In this document: one piece after another, positions 13,932 through 25,082 of the stretch
Position numbering within the stretch: position 1 is the stretch's first letter
How the letters are laid out: each line of letters begins with the position of its first letter
DNA from: Toxoplasma gondii ME49
Taxonomy: Eukaryota; Apicomplexa; Conoidasida; Eucoccidiorida; Sarcocystidae
Assembly: GCF_000006565.2 (NCBI RefSeq)
Contig: NC_031480.1
Coordinates: 6,379,170-6,443,169 of the forward strand
Length of the DNA stretch: 64,000 nt
Direction: 5' to 3'
Position numbers and translations under genes: made by a program
Notes under the pieces: model-generated
The model's database searches: none
What the model was told of the DNA's origin: nothing
The model's input: only the letters and a program-made list of their open reading frames with translations

Positions 13932-16686
13932 CTATCCGCCAGTTCGACTGAGAAGTGAAAACCTTTTCCTGCATCTGTCTTCCTCAGCAACACCCGAGCG
14001 AAGGCGGAGCGGAGGCGCGTCCAAGGAATCAGCGGGGAAAGACTGTCGACTTTGTTTTCTCTCGAAAAGAGGCGCGACGGAGCTCCACATGACGCTCAAG
14101 TCACGAAGCCAGCACAGAATTTCTGTCAGACGGTGAACGTACCAAAGAGAGTTTAGATGGTCTTGCAGACACTGGAGAAGGTTGCGGGATGCATGTTGAA
14201 AGTCTGGAAATCGTCGATCTTCTTCATCTATGGGCTCAACAGAGACGTCCTTGACTCCAAGGATCAGGGAGCCTTGCTGCATAGCTTCGCACAAGTCAAT
14301 CTGAAAAAACAGTCGGAACAAGAATAGGGTCCTGACTTTGTGAGTGCGGGAGGACGGGCGGGGAGAAGTGCAGTGTCTCTCCGCAGAAGTAGGCGTTGCG
14401 CATGAGCAGCAATAAAAAAGAACATTTACCTCGATGCACAGCCACAAAGAAGGCATTTCAGCGTCTTGCGGAGTCAGAGCCGTTCGAACTGCGAGCATAT
14501 CTTCTCGTTCGTTTCGGCGCGCTCTCCCTTCTCCGGAGTCGTCCTCTTTCTGCTCGCTTCCCGGGTGCCGTGAAGAGTCACTCCTCTTCCTGCAGAGATA
14601 AGACACTTGCGTCAACGTCCGGAACCGCAAAAGAAAGAGGAGAAACTGGTCGTGGAGAAGCGCGACGCGCCCGACCGCCGTGTGCGCCTGCAGGAGCAGT
14701 GTACGTACACTCCACATGTCGGGGAAGAAGCCTGCGGGGGGTTGCCCAGACGCGCGCGCGACGCACGCAGCCTCTGAAGGATCTGAGGAGACTCCTTCGT
14801 TCGTCTTGAGCTCCTGAAGGCATCTGCGAGGAAGAGACGACTCCGCAACTCGGTGTCCGCCTTCGCGCGAGTCGTTCGCCGCATGCAGCAGAGGCGAAGT
14901 GGACGCTGCGACGGAGGACGGGAGCTCGAGGGAGGAACCGAGTGTACACACACTCGTTCGGCGACTAGCTGAGGCAGCCAGCGACGAGGAAAGCGAGTTT
15001 CTCCGTTCTGTGTGTCGCCCCTCGGCTGTATTTGAACATCCAGAGAAAGCTGCTGGGGGAATCCCATTGAGAGAAGAAGACAGGAGAGACGGCTGAAGAA
15101 CCTGAGAGGAGTGCAGAAAGGACAGAGAGTCGCGGTGAGGACCGGCAAGGAAGCGCGCGAAAAAAGAGAGAAAGGAGTCGAGAGAGAAAAAAGAGAGAAA
15201 AAAAGAGAGAAAAGAGAGAGAAAAAAAGAGAGAAAAGAGAGAGAAGAGAAGTTTCACAGTGAAGAAGGGCACCCGGCGAGAGGCGCGGTGGCCTGCACGC
15301 TTTAAAAAGGAACTCGAGCATTCGAGAAGGTCAAGAACTTTTCAAGAGCGTAGAGTCTTGTCCCCTTTTTTCTCTGAGGCAAGCGAAAGAAATACTCTTT
15401 CTTACAAGAAGAAGTTCAGTCAGATCTTGCTGCGCGAGCTGCAGGGCTCTGCGGCGGAAACGGTCCATCTCGACGCGCCACCGTTCGTGTACAGACACCG
15501 CAGTTTTCTGCTCCATTCGGTTTTTCTTCGAGGACAAGCGGAACTGCGAGGCTGCGCGCATGTCGCCGGAAAAGAAGCGTCGTCGTTTTTCTGCTCGTTC
15601 TTCCTTCTCCGTTGTTCTCTGAATACTCTTCTTTTCTTTCTGGGCAGCGAGGAAGGGGAAGCGAGTGACGAGTCGAGCTTCGCAGAGTTCCGCGAATCTC
15701 TTCTTCTGTCTCTCTGCTCTCGCGACCCCGTTCTCCTTCTCCTTGTTCTCTCTGTTGCTCCTTCTGAGACTAGGAGGCAGCGCATGCGATGAGGAAGAGG
15801 AGACCGCGCGACGAGACTCGCCTTCTTTCTCGTTGCTCCCTGCCCTCGAGCTCTCTCGAGCCGCGTGGGCCCCGTTTTGGGTCCCGATACGTCGAGTCTC
15901 CTCGCTTTTTTTCTCCGTTCTTCTCATCCGGAGAGAATCGCCCATTTTCTGCAAACGCAGAATGCCGCTCTCGCCCTGTTCGCATGCACTCCCGAAAGAG
16001 GCGCTCTTCCCTTCCTCGCCAAGTCTGCCGACAACGAGAGAAGACAGCGTCTCCTCTCTCTCTTCGTCTTCGTACGCACAGGCGGCCGAGTCGACTCTCC
16101 CGTCCACTCCGCAGAGTCCTGCAGCTGGCGGACGCCACAGGATACAAACCTTCGTCGGCGGCGGCCATGCGAGCGAAGAAGAAGCGTGGAGCAGTGGGGA
16201 AGCGACAGAGGGGTTCCTGGAGCAAACAGGGAGAGGCAACGGCATTGTGGCAGAACGAGCAACATCTGCGGCTTTGGTGAAGCTGCGGGAGTTGGCGGCA
16301 AGGCCTGCGACGCCGTCGATCTCGACGCCGGAAGGGCATACGGTGTCGGAGGCGCGTTCTCCCTCTGTCTCGAAGGCTTTTTCTCTTTCGAAGACTGCGG
16401 ACGAGAGAGGAAACCAGTGCTGGCTGGTATCTCCAGAAAGGTACACTGTGCGCGACGAAGAAAGGAGAGGCAACGCGCTCTTGGGCCAGGACAGAGACAC
16501 GAGGAGACCCCGAGAGTTGAAGTGGAGAATCTCCATGCTGCTCATCTGCTCGAAGGCCGCGACGATGCCCTGCTGGCGACGAATCTCCGCCAAAAGCTGA
16601 AAAAACAAACACACAAATCCTTTCCGTGGAAAAAAGGTCCATCCCTCCGCCTCCCTCATCTGGTGCCACCCACCCACCAAACAAAC

Positions 16687-16771
<85 letters not shown>

Positions 16772-18445
16772 AATATATATTTTTTGTGTGCATGCACAGG
16801 TACACGCGTAGCTCGATGTGGATATGGATATACAGGCCATAGCTCGATCTTGCAACGAGTACAGTGAGAAAGGCGCTTCGAACGGAAGAACGAAGAGGAG
16901 AACCAGATGACAAAAGCAGAGACTTCGGTTCTCAAAGCTAACCTGAAGATCCTCATTCGAGGAAGAAAAGTGGAGAAGTTCCTCGACTCGCCTCTCAGTT
17001 TCTCGCTCGGTCTACGGAGGCACACCGCCGGAAAAACAAAGGATGGCGAAACCGCATGCATGTCTTCTTTTGCTGCTTCGGTATGGAGACGAAGAGGGAA
17101 AAGAGCCAAGACACAGCGAGGGAGCAGGTGCAGCGGATTGTGGCGCGAAACGGTGAAAAAGCAGAAAAATGAAAAACAAGTAAGCAGCGGACAGCGAAGT
17201 GAAAGAGGAATTCTCACCTGCTGAAGTTGGCTAATGAGAGAGTTCACTTCTTCGCCTCTGTCTCGCAGTCGCTGCACTTTCTCTTGCAGTGTCCTCTCGC
17301 TCTCCTCCACTGTCAAACTGCATGCACAGAAACAAAGAAGAAGAGACGCTTCACGGAAGAAAGGTGAGGAGCTCCCCAGAGACGAGCACAGACAAGTGAA
17401 GAGATGCCGGGCGGAAGAGCGAAGGGGAGATGGAGCGTCTTCTTCGGGGGGAACCACAAACGAGAGTGAAAAAAGCGATACAGAAAGACCAGACAAGCTC
17501 GGGCTCGCTTCAGCGGGAGGCCTGCCTGCAACGGAAGAGAGACGGACAGCCGAGACGAAGAAGGAGAACTAGAGACACCCTGCCAGGATGTTGGAAGACG
17601 AAGAGAAAAAGAATCCAGCAGTCTTCTGGGCAGCAACAAAGACTGGCCATTCCTCTTACGAGATCTCGGAGCCCCACGGTTCGCTCGCCAGGCGATGGAC
17701 TTCTTCCTCCGTCGGCGGCCGTGGTGCCACTGCGTCCACGAACGTCTGCGACGCCTGGACGCAGAAGAAGCAGAGTTCGGAGGAGGAACTCGAGCGACAA
17801 AGGAGAGAAGCGAAGAACGCCATCCGCCACAAAGAGAAACAAAGACGACCGGAGAAAGAAGAAGAAAAGGAGGAGCAAACATGCCATTCAGGTCCCCACC
17901 CGTAGCCGCTTCTTGCAGGAAAGGTCCTTCTACCGGCAGTCTACAAGACCGGCCTCTCTCCTTTCTTCTCTCACCTCGCAGAGACGCGAGGCCTCCTCAA
18001 GAAGATTCTCTTCTGCTTCGTAGACACGCGCGAGAGTGGCGACGCACAATTTCTTCCACTCTGCGCTCGTCTTCGTCGCGTCTTTCTCCGTCTCTCCTTG
18101 CAGGAGAGATTCTCGAGACCAAGACGAAGCTAGCTGGCGGACAGCCGACAGCCAAGAGGCACTGGAGGCGGTCGTGGAGAAAGGAATTTCTTCCAGCTGA
18201 AGAAAAAAAAACTCTGCACCGTTGCATCTGTTTCGAGTGCTGTGTGCGTCTCAGAAGACGCTCAGACCAAAGTTTCCCGAGATCAAGCTGATGCTTCGTT
18301 CGCGGAGCTACATCAAACTCCCTCCTCTTCAAACAGACTGGAAATGAATCACGGAAGAGACAACTCGCAGAACAAACTGTTTAAACGAATTCCATCTTCC
18401 GTGTATCTAACTCCATACATACTTTCGGACAAATCATCAGATATC

Positions 18446-18476
<31 letters not shown>

Positions 18477-21400
18477 ATGTATATGTATATATATGTATAT
18501 ATATATATATATGTGTAGGCATATGGATTGGAAGAGGTGGCTCTATGCGTGAGAAATTGGAGGAGACGTGTGTGTCTCTTTCTGCGTTTGTGGAGTTGAA
18601 CTGTGTGAAGTTTTCGCGATATTTTTACCATTTCTTCTTGCAAAAACGACGTGCCTCCGCCTTCTGTCTCGATAAACTGTGAGAAAGTCAGGAGCTTCTC
18701 CTCCTTTGTCTTCGACGCTGTCTCTGTGAAAGAGCTCTCGAAAGAAATGCGTTTCTCCATCGTTTCTTCTTCGAAATTCTTCTCCACGGAAAAACAGGCG
18801 ACTCTCTGCGTTGAACCTTCCTCGAAGTCGGCTTCCTTCCTTTCTGTCGCTTCGCGCCGTTCCTGTGCCTGTGGACTGCACTCTCTGTCGCCTCCAGCGT
18901 CCTCTCTTCCAGCATCGTTTCCTGAGGCTGCTTCACTGATTCCTCTCTCGACTTCTTCCTCGCCGGTCGCCGTCGAGCATCGTGTCGCCAGCTCTCTTTC
19001 CGGAAAAGCGAGAGGAGAAGAAACTTCTGATGACAGTCTGCTGTCGAGACACTGCGTGGGCGAAAGACCCCGTTGCAGATCTTCGCCGCTTCTCTCCTCC
19101 TCGCCTTCCGACAGAGAGGGCCGCTCTTCGTAGACGGCTACCTCTTCCACGTTCAAGTGGGCATCGGAAGCATTTTCTTGTCGATTTTCTTCCTCCTTCG
19201 CGTGCAGTTCGTCCTCCACGGCAATGTCAGCTCCTGAGAAAAACGAAGAAGACTCGCCTTCACCCTCTCCTCCAGGCTCTCGCTCAACATTGGCCCCAGA
19301 CGTCTCCTCTGCCTCTTCTGCTTGACCTTCCTCTGTCTCCGTTTCCTTCGTCTCCTCTCCTTTCTTCTCTGTCTCTTTTGCCTTCTCCTCTGCTTCCCTT
19401 CCAGTCTCCTCTGCTTCCTCTGCAGTTTCCTCATTTGCCTGTCTTGATCTCAAGTGCGTTGCTTCGCCGCCTTCTCCGTCGAAACAGAAACCGTTTCGTT
19501 CCTCCTTCTCTTCTTCGCTCTCGGGATGTTGTACGTCTTTCTCTTCCTCCTCTTCCTGCTCCGTTTCCTGCATCCGGTTCGGCGCCTGGCCTTCCGTAGC
19601 TTCCTCCTCCCGGGACTCAGTTTGCTTCTCACCGCAGAGCAGCAAACGAGATCGAACTGAGGACAAGTAGTCTCCAAGAGAGGAGAGCGTCCCCAGACGC
19701 CGCGAGCCGTCTTCCGCGGCGAAAAGGAGACGGGGAGACAAAGGATCGTCGCCGTTCAGAGGGTCGAGAGCCGCGAACGGAGACAGGGGTGACGAGAGAG
19801 AAGAAGAAACAGAGGAAGTCGAAGACGCCGCTCGCGCAACGGAGGCACCCGAAAGAGAAGGAAGACACGCAGACCCGCGACTAGCAGGCAACGGAGAAGA
19901 AGGAAGCGGAGACACAGGCAGAGGAGAAGACGCTAAAGGCGAACAAGAAGCGCGTACGCGAGAAGAAAAAGACGGTAGGGGAGAAGAAGGTGAAGGTAGG
20001 GGAGAAGAAGATGAAGGTAGGGGAGAAGAAGATGAAGGTAGGGGAGAAGAAGATGAAGGTAGGGGAGAAGAAGATGAAGGTAGGGGAGAAGAAGATGAAG
20101 GTAGGGGAGAAGAAGGTGAAGGTACGGGAGAAGAAGATGAAGGTAGGGGAGAAGAAGGTGAAGGTAGGGGAGAAGAAGGTGAAGGTACGGGAGAAGAAGA
20201 GGCTAAAGGAGAAGAAGAGGGTCGGGGGAAAGAGGAAGAAGGAAACGAAGGAAGAAGAGCAGAGGGAGACTGCGTGAGAGTCTGAGGGGGAGTTTCTCGA
20301 TGAACACAGAGAGAGGGAGATGCAGGACCCAATGACGCAGAGGAAGCTACGTCAACAGAGACGGGAGGACGCCGAGAACTCGCGTCGTCTACCACAGAAA
20401 AAAGAGGCGTAGCCGCAACCGCAGCCGTTTCTGCAGAACGAGGTGCGACTTGCAGAGGACCCGCAGAAGACGTTGGTTGAGCAGAGAAAGGCGACGAATC
20501 CGATAGCAGCAGTGAAGGCGAGGAAGGAAGGAGAACCGGAGGTGAGGGCCGAAAGAGAGAAGGAGACGGCCCTCTGTCTGGCTGCTGAGGTTTCTCCGGC
20601 ACAGTCAGAAGATCTGGAGAGACAGAGAGGACCTGAACGGAGCCCGATAGAGAAGAAAGAAGAGACGTCGGAGAACGATGTCGAGTCTCTGGCCCTGCCT
20701 CGTCGAGCGTCGGGAGAACAAAAACGGGAACTCGACGTTGGGACAACGCGGTTGGCGAGACTTCCGCATGCATATCTGAAGCGGATTCCCTTGTCTTCTC
20801 AGGTGTCTGTACACCCTTGTCGACTCTCTTTGAAATCGTGTTGTTTTCTCCCTCTTGCACAAGCGTCTCTGTCTCTGTGTCTCCGAGAAAAGGTATCTCG
20901 CTCTCCTCGTTTCCCTCTGGTGCAGCTTCCGCCCTCGGCTTCTCCACTTCACACGAGACCGGCGAGAGAAGAGGGAGAGGAGAAGGAAAAGAGAGCGAAG
21001 AGAGAGCAGAGGGAGGCCCCGAAGGTGCAGGGAGATTCACTGCGCCTGCCGCACGGTCGCACCGCGCCGCTTTCTTGAGCTCCTCGAAGGGAGAGGGCCG
21101 AGGCGGTCCAATCAGCGAAGAAGAGAGACAAGAAGCAGAAACAGCGGGGGGACAGGCAGAAGAAGAAACGGAGGCAGAGGAAGGAGAAGTTCCGAGCTCG
21201 CATCCCTGGTCAGAGAGGGGGGTCGAGTGATCAGGGAGCACCGGGCTTCTGTAGCTGCTGGGACTGAAGGGACAAAGAGGCAGCGCGCAACGAAGGAGAT
21301 CGGTGGAAGCGGCAAGACCGAGAAGCGAGAACGGACCTTGAAATCGGAGACAACGCAGGAGAGCGGAACGAAGGTAGAGTGCGAAGATCGAGAGAAGAAA

Positions 21401-24400
21401 GAGCACAGACTGGCGCGCGTGTACAAGAGAAAAGAAGGACAGTCAATCTGAAGACGAAAGGACGGACGAGAAAGTTCAGCAGGTCGACAGGGAAGGGATC
21501 ATTATCTCCGACAGAGAAAGCGCGACATGACAGCGTACTGAAACTGCCAAGGGGCAGTGCCGGAAGAGAACGAAACGACCGTCAGAGAGACAGCTGTCAA
21601 CTGTCCCAAACGCAAACGCAGACGAACTTTCCACTCCCCTTCCATTCACCGTACCTGTCTACAAAGACGGCGACGGACGCAGAACCGAACTCGACTCTCT
21701 TCTTTTTTGGAGTCCCCTCCGCCTTTGGGCTTCCGTCTCCTGGACAGACTTCTTCCTCTGGACGCCCTCGTTGATTTTCAGAGACCCCAGGGCCATCTGG
21801 CGTGAGATCCGCAGCTGAAGAGGAGACTGGAACAGCATTCGACGGAGACGACGAAAAGGAAGACAACTCTTTCTTGACGCTGGTCTGACGCGACACGGGA
21901 CTCGCGAACTCCTCCAGAGGCGTTTTTCGACCCTCGGCCGTCTCCTGTTTCGAGAAAGGAGAAGAAGTCGCGCATGCGCCGCAGCCGGGGGAAGAAGAGA
22001 GGGCATCGCCTCCAAAAGAGAGAGAGAATTTCCTTTTTTTTCCTGCACAACGGACTGTTTCCTCGTCTCGAGAAGGTACGGGCGACAGCGACGAAGGCGC
22101 AGCCGTCGAAGTCTTTCGAGAAGGGAGAGGCAGCGAGGGAGACGGAGAAGAAGGACTCAGTCCAAACCACGACTCACGTCGGGTGTCTTCTGGAGCGCTC
22201 GCTCGTCTTCCCTTCTCGCCCATCTCTCCCCTTTGTTTGCCTCCGTCGCTTCCGCTTTGTTTTCTCTCCCTTTCTCGCTCGCCGGTACCCTCATTTCGCA
22301 TCTCCCCTCCCTGCTCTGAATCTCTCAGACTCTCTTCTGCCTCGCCTGCGTCTCCGCGACCGTTCCCTTCCGCATGCGCTTTCACAGTCGTTCCGAGAAA
22401 GCATCGTTTGCTTGTTCGGCTGTCTCTGCTGCCAGATTCGGACGGAGAGTGCAGTGTCCATACACCCGAGGCTGCGCCTGCCTGACGAAGAAAGAGGCGT
22501 CGCCTTCGAGGTGTAAATGGAGACCGGTTTTTGAGGGTGTTCAGCGCGGTCGTTTCGTCCAGCGAGCTGTCCAACACGTCATACCATTCGTCTTCTCCCT
22601 TCTTTTCACCCGGGTGTTCTTCAGAGACATTGTTTTTCTCTTCTGCCAGCGCTTGAATTCGAGCCTCTTCCCCCCGATCTGCGGTCGATTCGAAGTCCTG
22701 TTCCGTCGTGCTTTCTCCCTTTGCTCTCCCTTCGAAGTCTGTCGCGAAGTCCCTCGTGATGTGATGAGCGTTCACAGACTGCTCACCTTCTCTCTCTTCG
22801 CTTCGCTCTTTTCTTTGGCACCCTTCCCCTCCCTCTTTGTAGTGTCTCTCCTCTGCTGTGTTCTCTGTATTTCCCTCCTCCGCGTTGGCTTCTTCTGCTT
22901 TGTTATCCTCGGGTTTTCCTTCATCGGCTCTGCTCTCCTCTGCAGTTCCTTCTTTTGTCTTTCTTGTCTCTGTCTCGGCTTCCTGCCCGACATGCGCCTC
23001 TCTAAGCTGTTGCGAAGAACGCATGTTTTTCAGGAGCCAGACATCTTTGCGACTTTCAACAGTCGAAAGCTCGCCGTTCCTCTCTTCGCTCTCCATACGC
23101 GTTTCCACCTGAACGTAGAGGAGCGAAACTTCTCTCGTCTCTTCTCCCGCGTCCCCTGGATCTCTCGCTTCTGACTGCTGGCTCGTTTTTTCTTCGATTT
23201 GCTCTGAGGCCTCTCCAGGGGTGTCGAGTTCCGAGTCGGGTGACGAGACAGGTTGCGTACGAAGGCTCACACTTGAGCTTCCTTCTTCAGAACGACCCGC
23301 AAAAGGAGAAAAGTCGCGAACGTTTCCCTGTTTTTCTTGCAAGTCCCGAAATGCCGCAGAGAGACTCCCCGGGCGATAGTGGTAGCCTTGACGAAGGACT
23401 TCCCTCCTGTTCTCTCCGTCTTCTGTGTGTTCGTCTGCTGTCTCTCCGGCGTTCCCCAGAGAGGAAGGGATGTTGCGAGGCTCCTCGGCACCTGTACCGG
23501 CCAAGGTAGACTGAATACTCGAAAAACCCCCGAGAGGACTACGACGATTGGGAGGCGAAGAGGAACGAGACGACTGAGGGGAAGAAGAACGGGGAAAAGA
23601 TACAGGCGAACGCAGGAGAGGAGAGCTGCACGCTGAGTACGAGCTTCCGTCAGCAGACCGGCTCTGAGAAGCGTTTTCCCCCAAGAATGACTGGAGGGAC
23701 TCGCAGAACTCTTCTCCTTTCCTCTCTTCATGCCGAACGGCAAGTGTGCTAGCGACAACCTCGTTGCCCTCGAAAGACTCGGAAGAGATCGTCTCGCGGT
23801 GATCGGCTCTGCAGCTCCCCAGAGACCGCCTCGGCGTCACCTGGTCTGCATGCGAGACTCGAGAAAAGAAGGCACCTGTGTGTTCGCGAAGGAGCGAGAC
23901 TGGCTCGGGGACAGATGAGTTTTTCGCGGGAGACTTTACATGATGCCTAAGAAGAGATCCTGGCGCATTCGATGCTGCTGAGACCGTCGACAGCCGGCGC
24001 AGATTCCCAGAGAAACAAGGAGACAAAGCCAAGGGGCAGACAACGGGCGACGCAGCTGTCTCCCCTCGGAGGTCTGCGTCTCTGTTATCTCCTCGTCGAG
24101 GTGTAGGGACACCGAAGAAACGAGAGGGGGAGGCGAAGTCTTCGTCTTTGGGCCTAGTCTCGTCTCCAGGTTTTCCACTGCCTGAAGAAAACTGAGGAGC
24201 TCCTAGGATGGCCGGCAACACCGAAAACGACTGACCTGCGACGCGAGCATTTCCGTCCTCAACGTTTTCCTTTTCATCGTCTTGCCCCCTATCTCCGGTA
24301 CACGCTTCCTCTTCGCATGCAGTGGTAACTCTCGTTGTCGCAGGTTTTCCGCCCATCTCCGTGGGAGGCTTTTCTTCTACCGCGCCGTCATGGCTTCGCG

Positions 24401-25082
24401 ATCCCCTGGATTCGCTTTCGTCTTCTTTCTGAGCAGACAAAGCTGCGTCAGCATCCCTAGTCGCCTCTGCGTTGCTGCCTCGCTTTGCCTTCGCTGGGGC
24501 CTGCAGATTCACAATGGCAGGAGGCGGCAAAGGAGGCGGCTCTAGCGAGGGATAAAGCCGACTTGGTTTCCTAGAGGTCTCAGTCGTCAACTCGGAAGAC
24601 ACAGAGGGAAAGGCGCGAGGTGGAGAGGCCTCCTTTGGCAGCGAGGAATTGGTTGCAAGACCCGACGAGACTTCCGTCGTCCATTTCGCTGCGTGGAGGA
24701 GGGAGGCGCTCGGTAATAGAGAAGCGGCAGAGGCGAAAGAAAGCGGTCCAATTGAATGGCCGTCGGCATGTGAATGTGGAGAAGATAGGGGGAAATGAAG
24801 TTCTGAATAGGCGGGAGAGGTGGGCGAGGAGCGACGCTGGCCTGTGCTGCCCCGGTTGGCGTAGTCGCAAGACACAGACGAGACGTCGCTGCCGTTGCAG
24901 AGCGAGAGCCGCGGAACAATAGGGGCTTCCAGATACGCAGACGCAGACGCGCAATCAGAAGGCGAAAGGGGAGTTTTCTCCGCGGGAGAAAACCGACGGG
25001 AGACCGACGGCGACAGAGAAGTGTGAGACCGACCGGGTGATGCCTGCCGCTGGCCGACGGCCGGCGACCGTCGTCGGTCCAT
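13932..25082 (-). CDS. Candidate KNL1/Spc105/Spc7 kinetochore scaffold, very large and mostly disordered
   Basis: KNL1/Spc105 links the microtubule-binding and checkpoint machinery at the kinetochore, recruits PP1 through an RVxF motif, and ends in a coiled coil plus tandem RWD domains. Eight exons read in phase: 25082-21655, 21263-18629, 18196-17975, 17754-17660, 17317-17218, 16596-15406, 15101-14607 and 14300-13932, for 2,844 residues. Residues 1-2000 are disordered Ser/Pro/Glu-rich. KKKRVEFGSASVAVF (1126-1140) resembles the KNL1 PP1-docking segment. From about 2000, LLTFSQFIETEG opens a helical part (EEEVHRLASEP, ERTLQEKVQRLRDRGEEVN, LAEIRRQQGIVAAFEQM). SMEILHFNSRGLLVSLSW follows as an RWD-like strand start, with AHTAVGRVALLHDQF and NLLQCLQDHLNSLW near the end. 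A strong donor-like GTACGT after NSLW leaves the C-terminus open to revision. I recognise no MELT repeats. The family call rests on motif order; the gene structure is firmer than the name. Confidence 0.62.
15163..15257. repeat. Homopurine/homopyrimidine tract in KNL1 intron 6
   Basis: Nearly pure A/G on the plus strand, made of GAGAAAA and GAGAGAA units. It forms the polypyrimidine-rich stretch upstream of the acceptor at about 15102 on the coding strand, and runs far longer than a branch/acceptor region needs. Confidence 0.8.
16686..16780. repeat. TA-rich microsatellite, KNL1 intron 5
   Basis: Long (TA)n with GTATA interruptions, inside the intron between exons 5 and 6 (17217-16597). Confidence 0.85.
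18441..18520. repeat. TA-rich microsatellite, KNL1 intron 2
   Basis: (TA)n/GTATA tract within the intron between exons 2 and 3 (18628-18197). Confidence 0.85.
19972..20206 (-). repeat. 21-bp tandem repeat encoding PLPSSSS heptapeptides in candidate KNL1
   Basis: Eleven in-frame copies of a 21-base unit. They encode PLPSSSS, PLPSPSS, PVPSPSS or PLPSFSS on the minus strand and keep the reading frame throughout exon 2. The five near-identical central copies suggest recent unequal exchange. Predicted to be disordered and rich in potential Ser-Pro phosphorylation sites. Confidence 0.9.
21687..21698 (-). other. RVEF motif, putative PP1-docking site
   Basis: Codons for Arg-Val-Glu-Phe (residues 1129-1132 of the model), preceded by KKK and followed by a hydrophobic VAVF segment. 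This matches the RVxF plus downstream hydrophobic pattern of PP1-binding proteins. It sits at the end of exon 1, just before a donor at 21654, so it lies in the middle of the protein rather than near the N-terminus as in animal KNL1. Confidence 0.5.

Noticed and set aside
13240..14136. 298-codon plus-strand frame
   Set aside because: Overlaps the last candidate KNL1 exon antisense and low-complexity 3' flank; no motif.
15770..16855. Long plus and minus alternative frames over KNL1 exon 6
   Set aside because: They overlap the in-phase exon 16596-15406, extend into TA microsatellite and lack any domain.
19972..20206. Regular 21-bp repeats considered as a CRISPR-like array
   Set aside because: Units are directly adjacent with no unique spacers, sit inside an open coding exon and encode a heptapeptide.
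20443..21078. Plus-strand 211-codon frame opposite KNL1 exon 2
   Set aside because: Mirror of the Ser/Pro/Glu-rich coding strand, with no splice or domain support.
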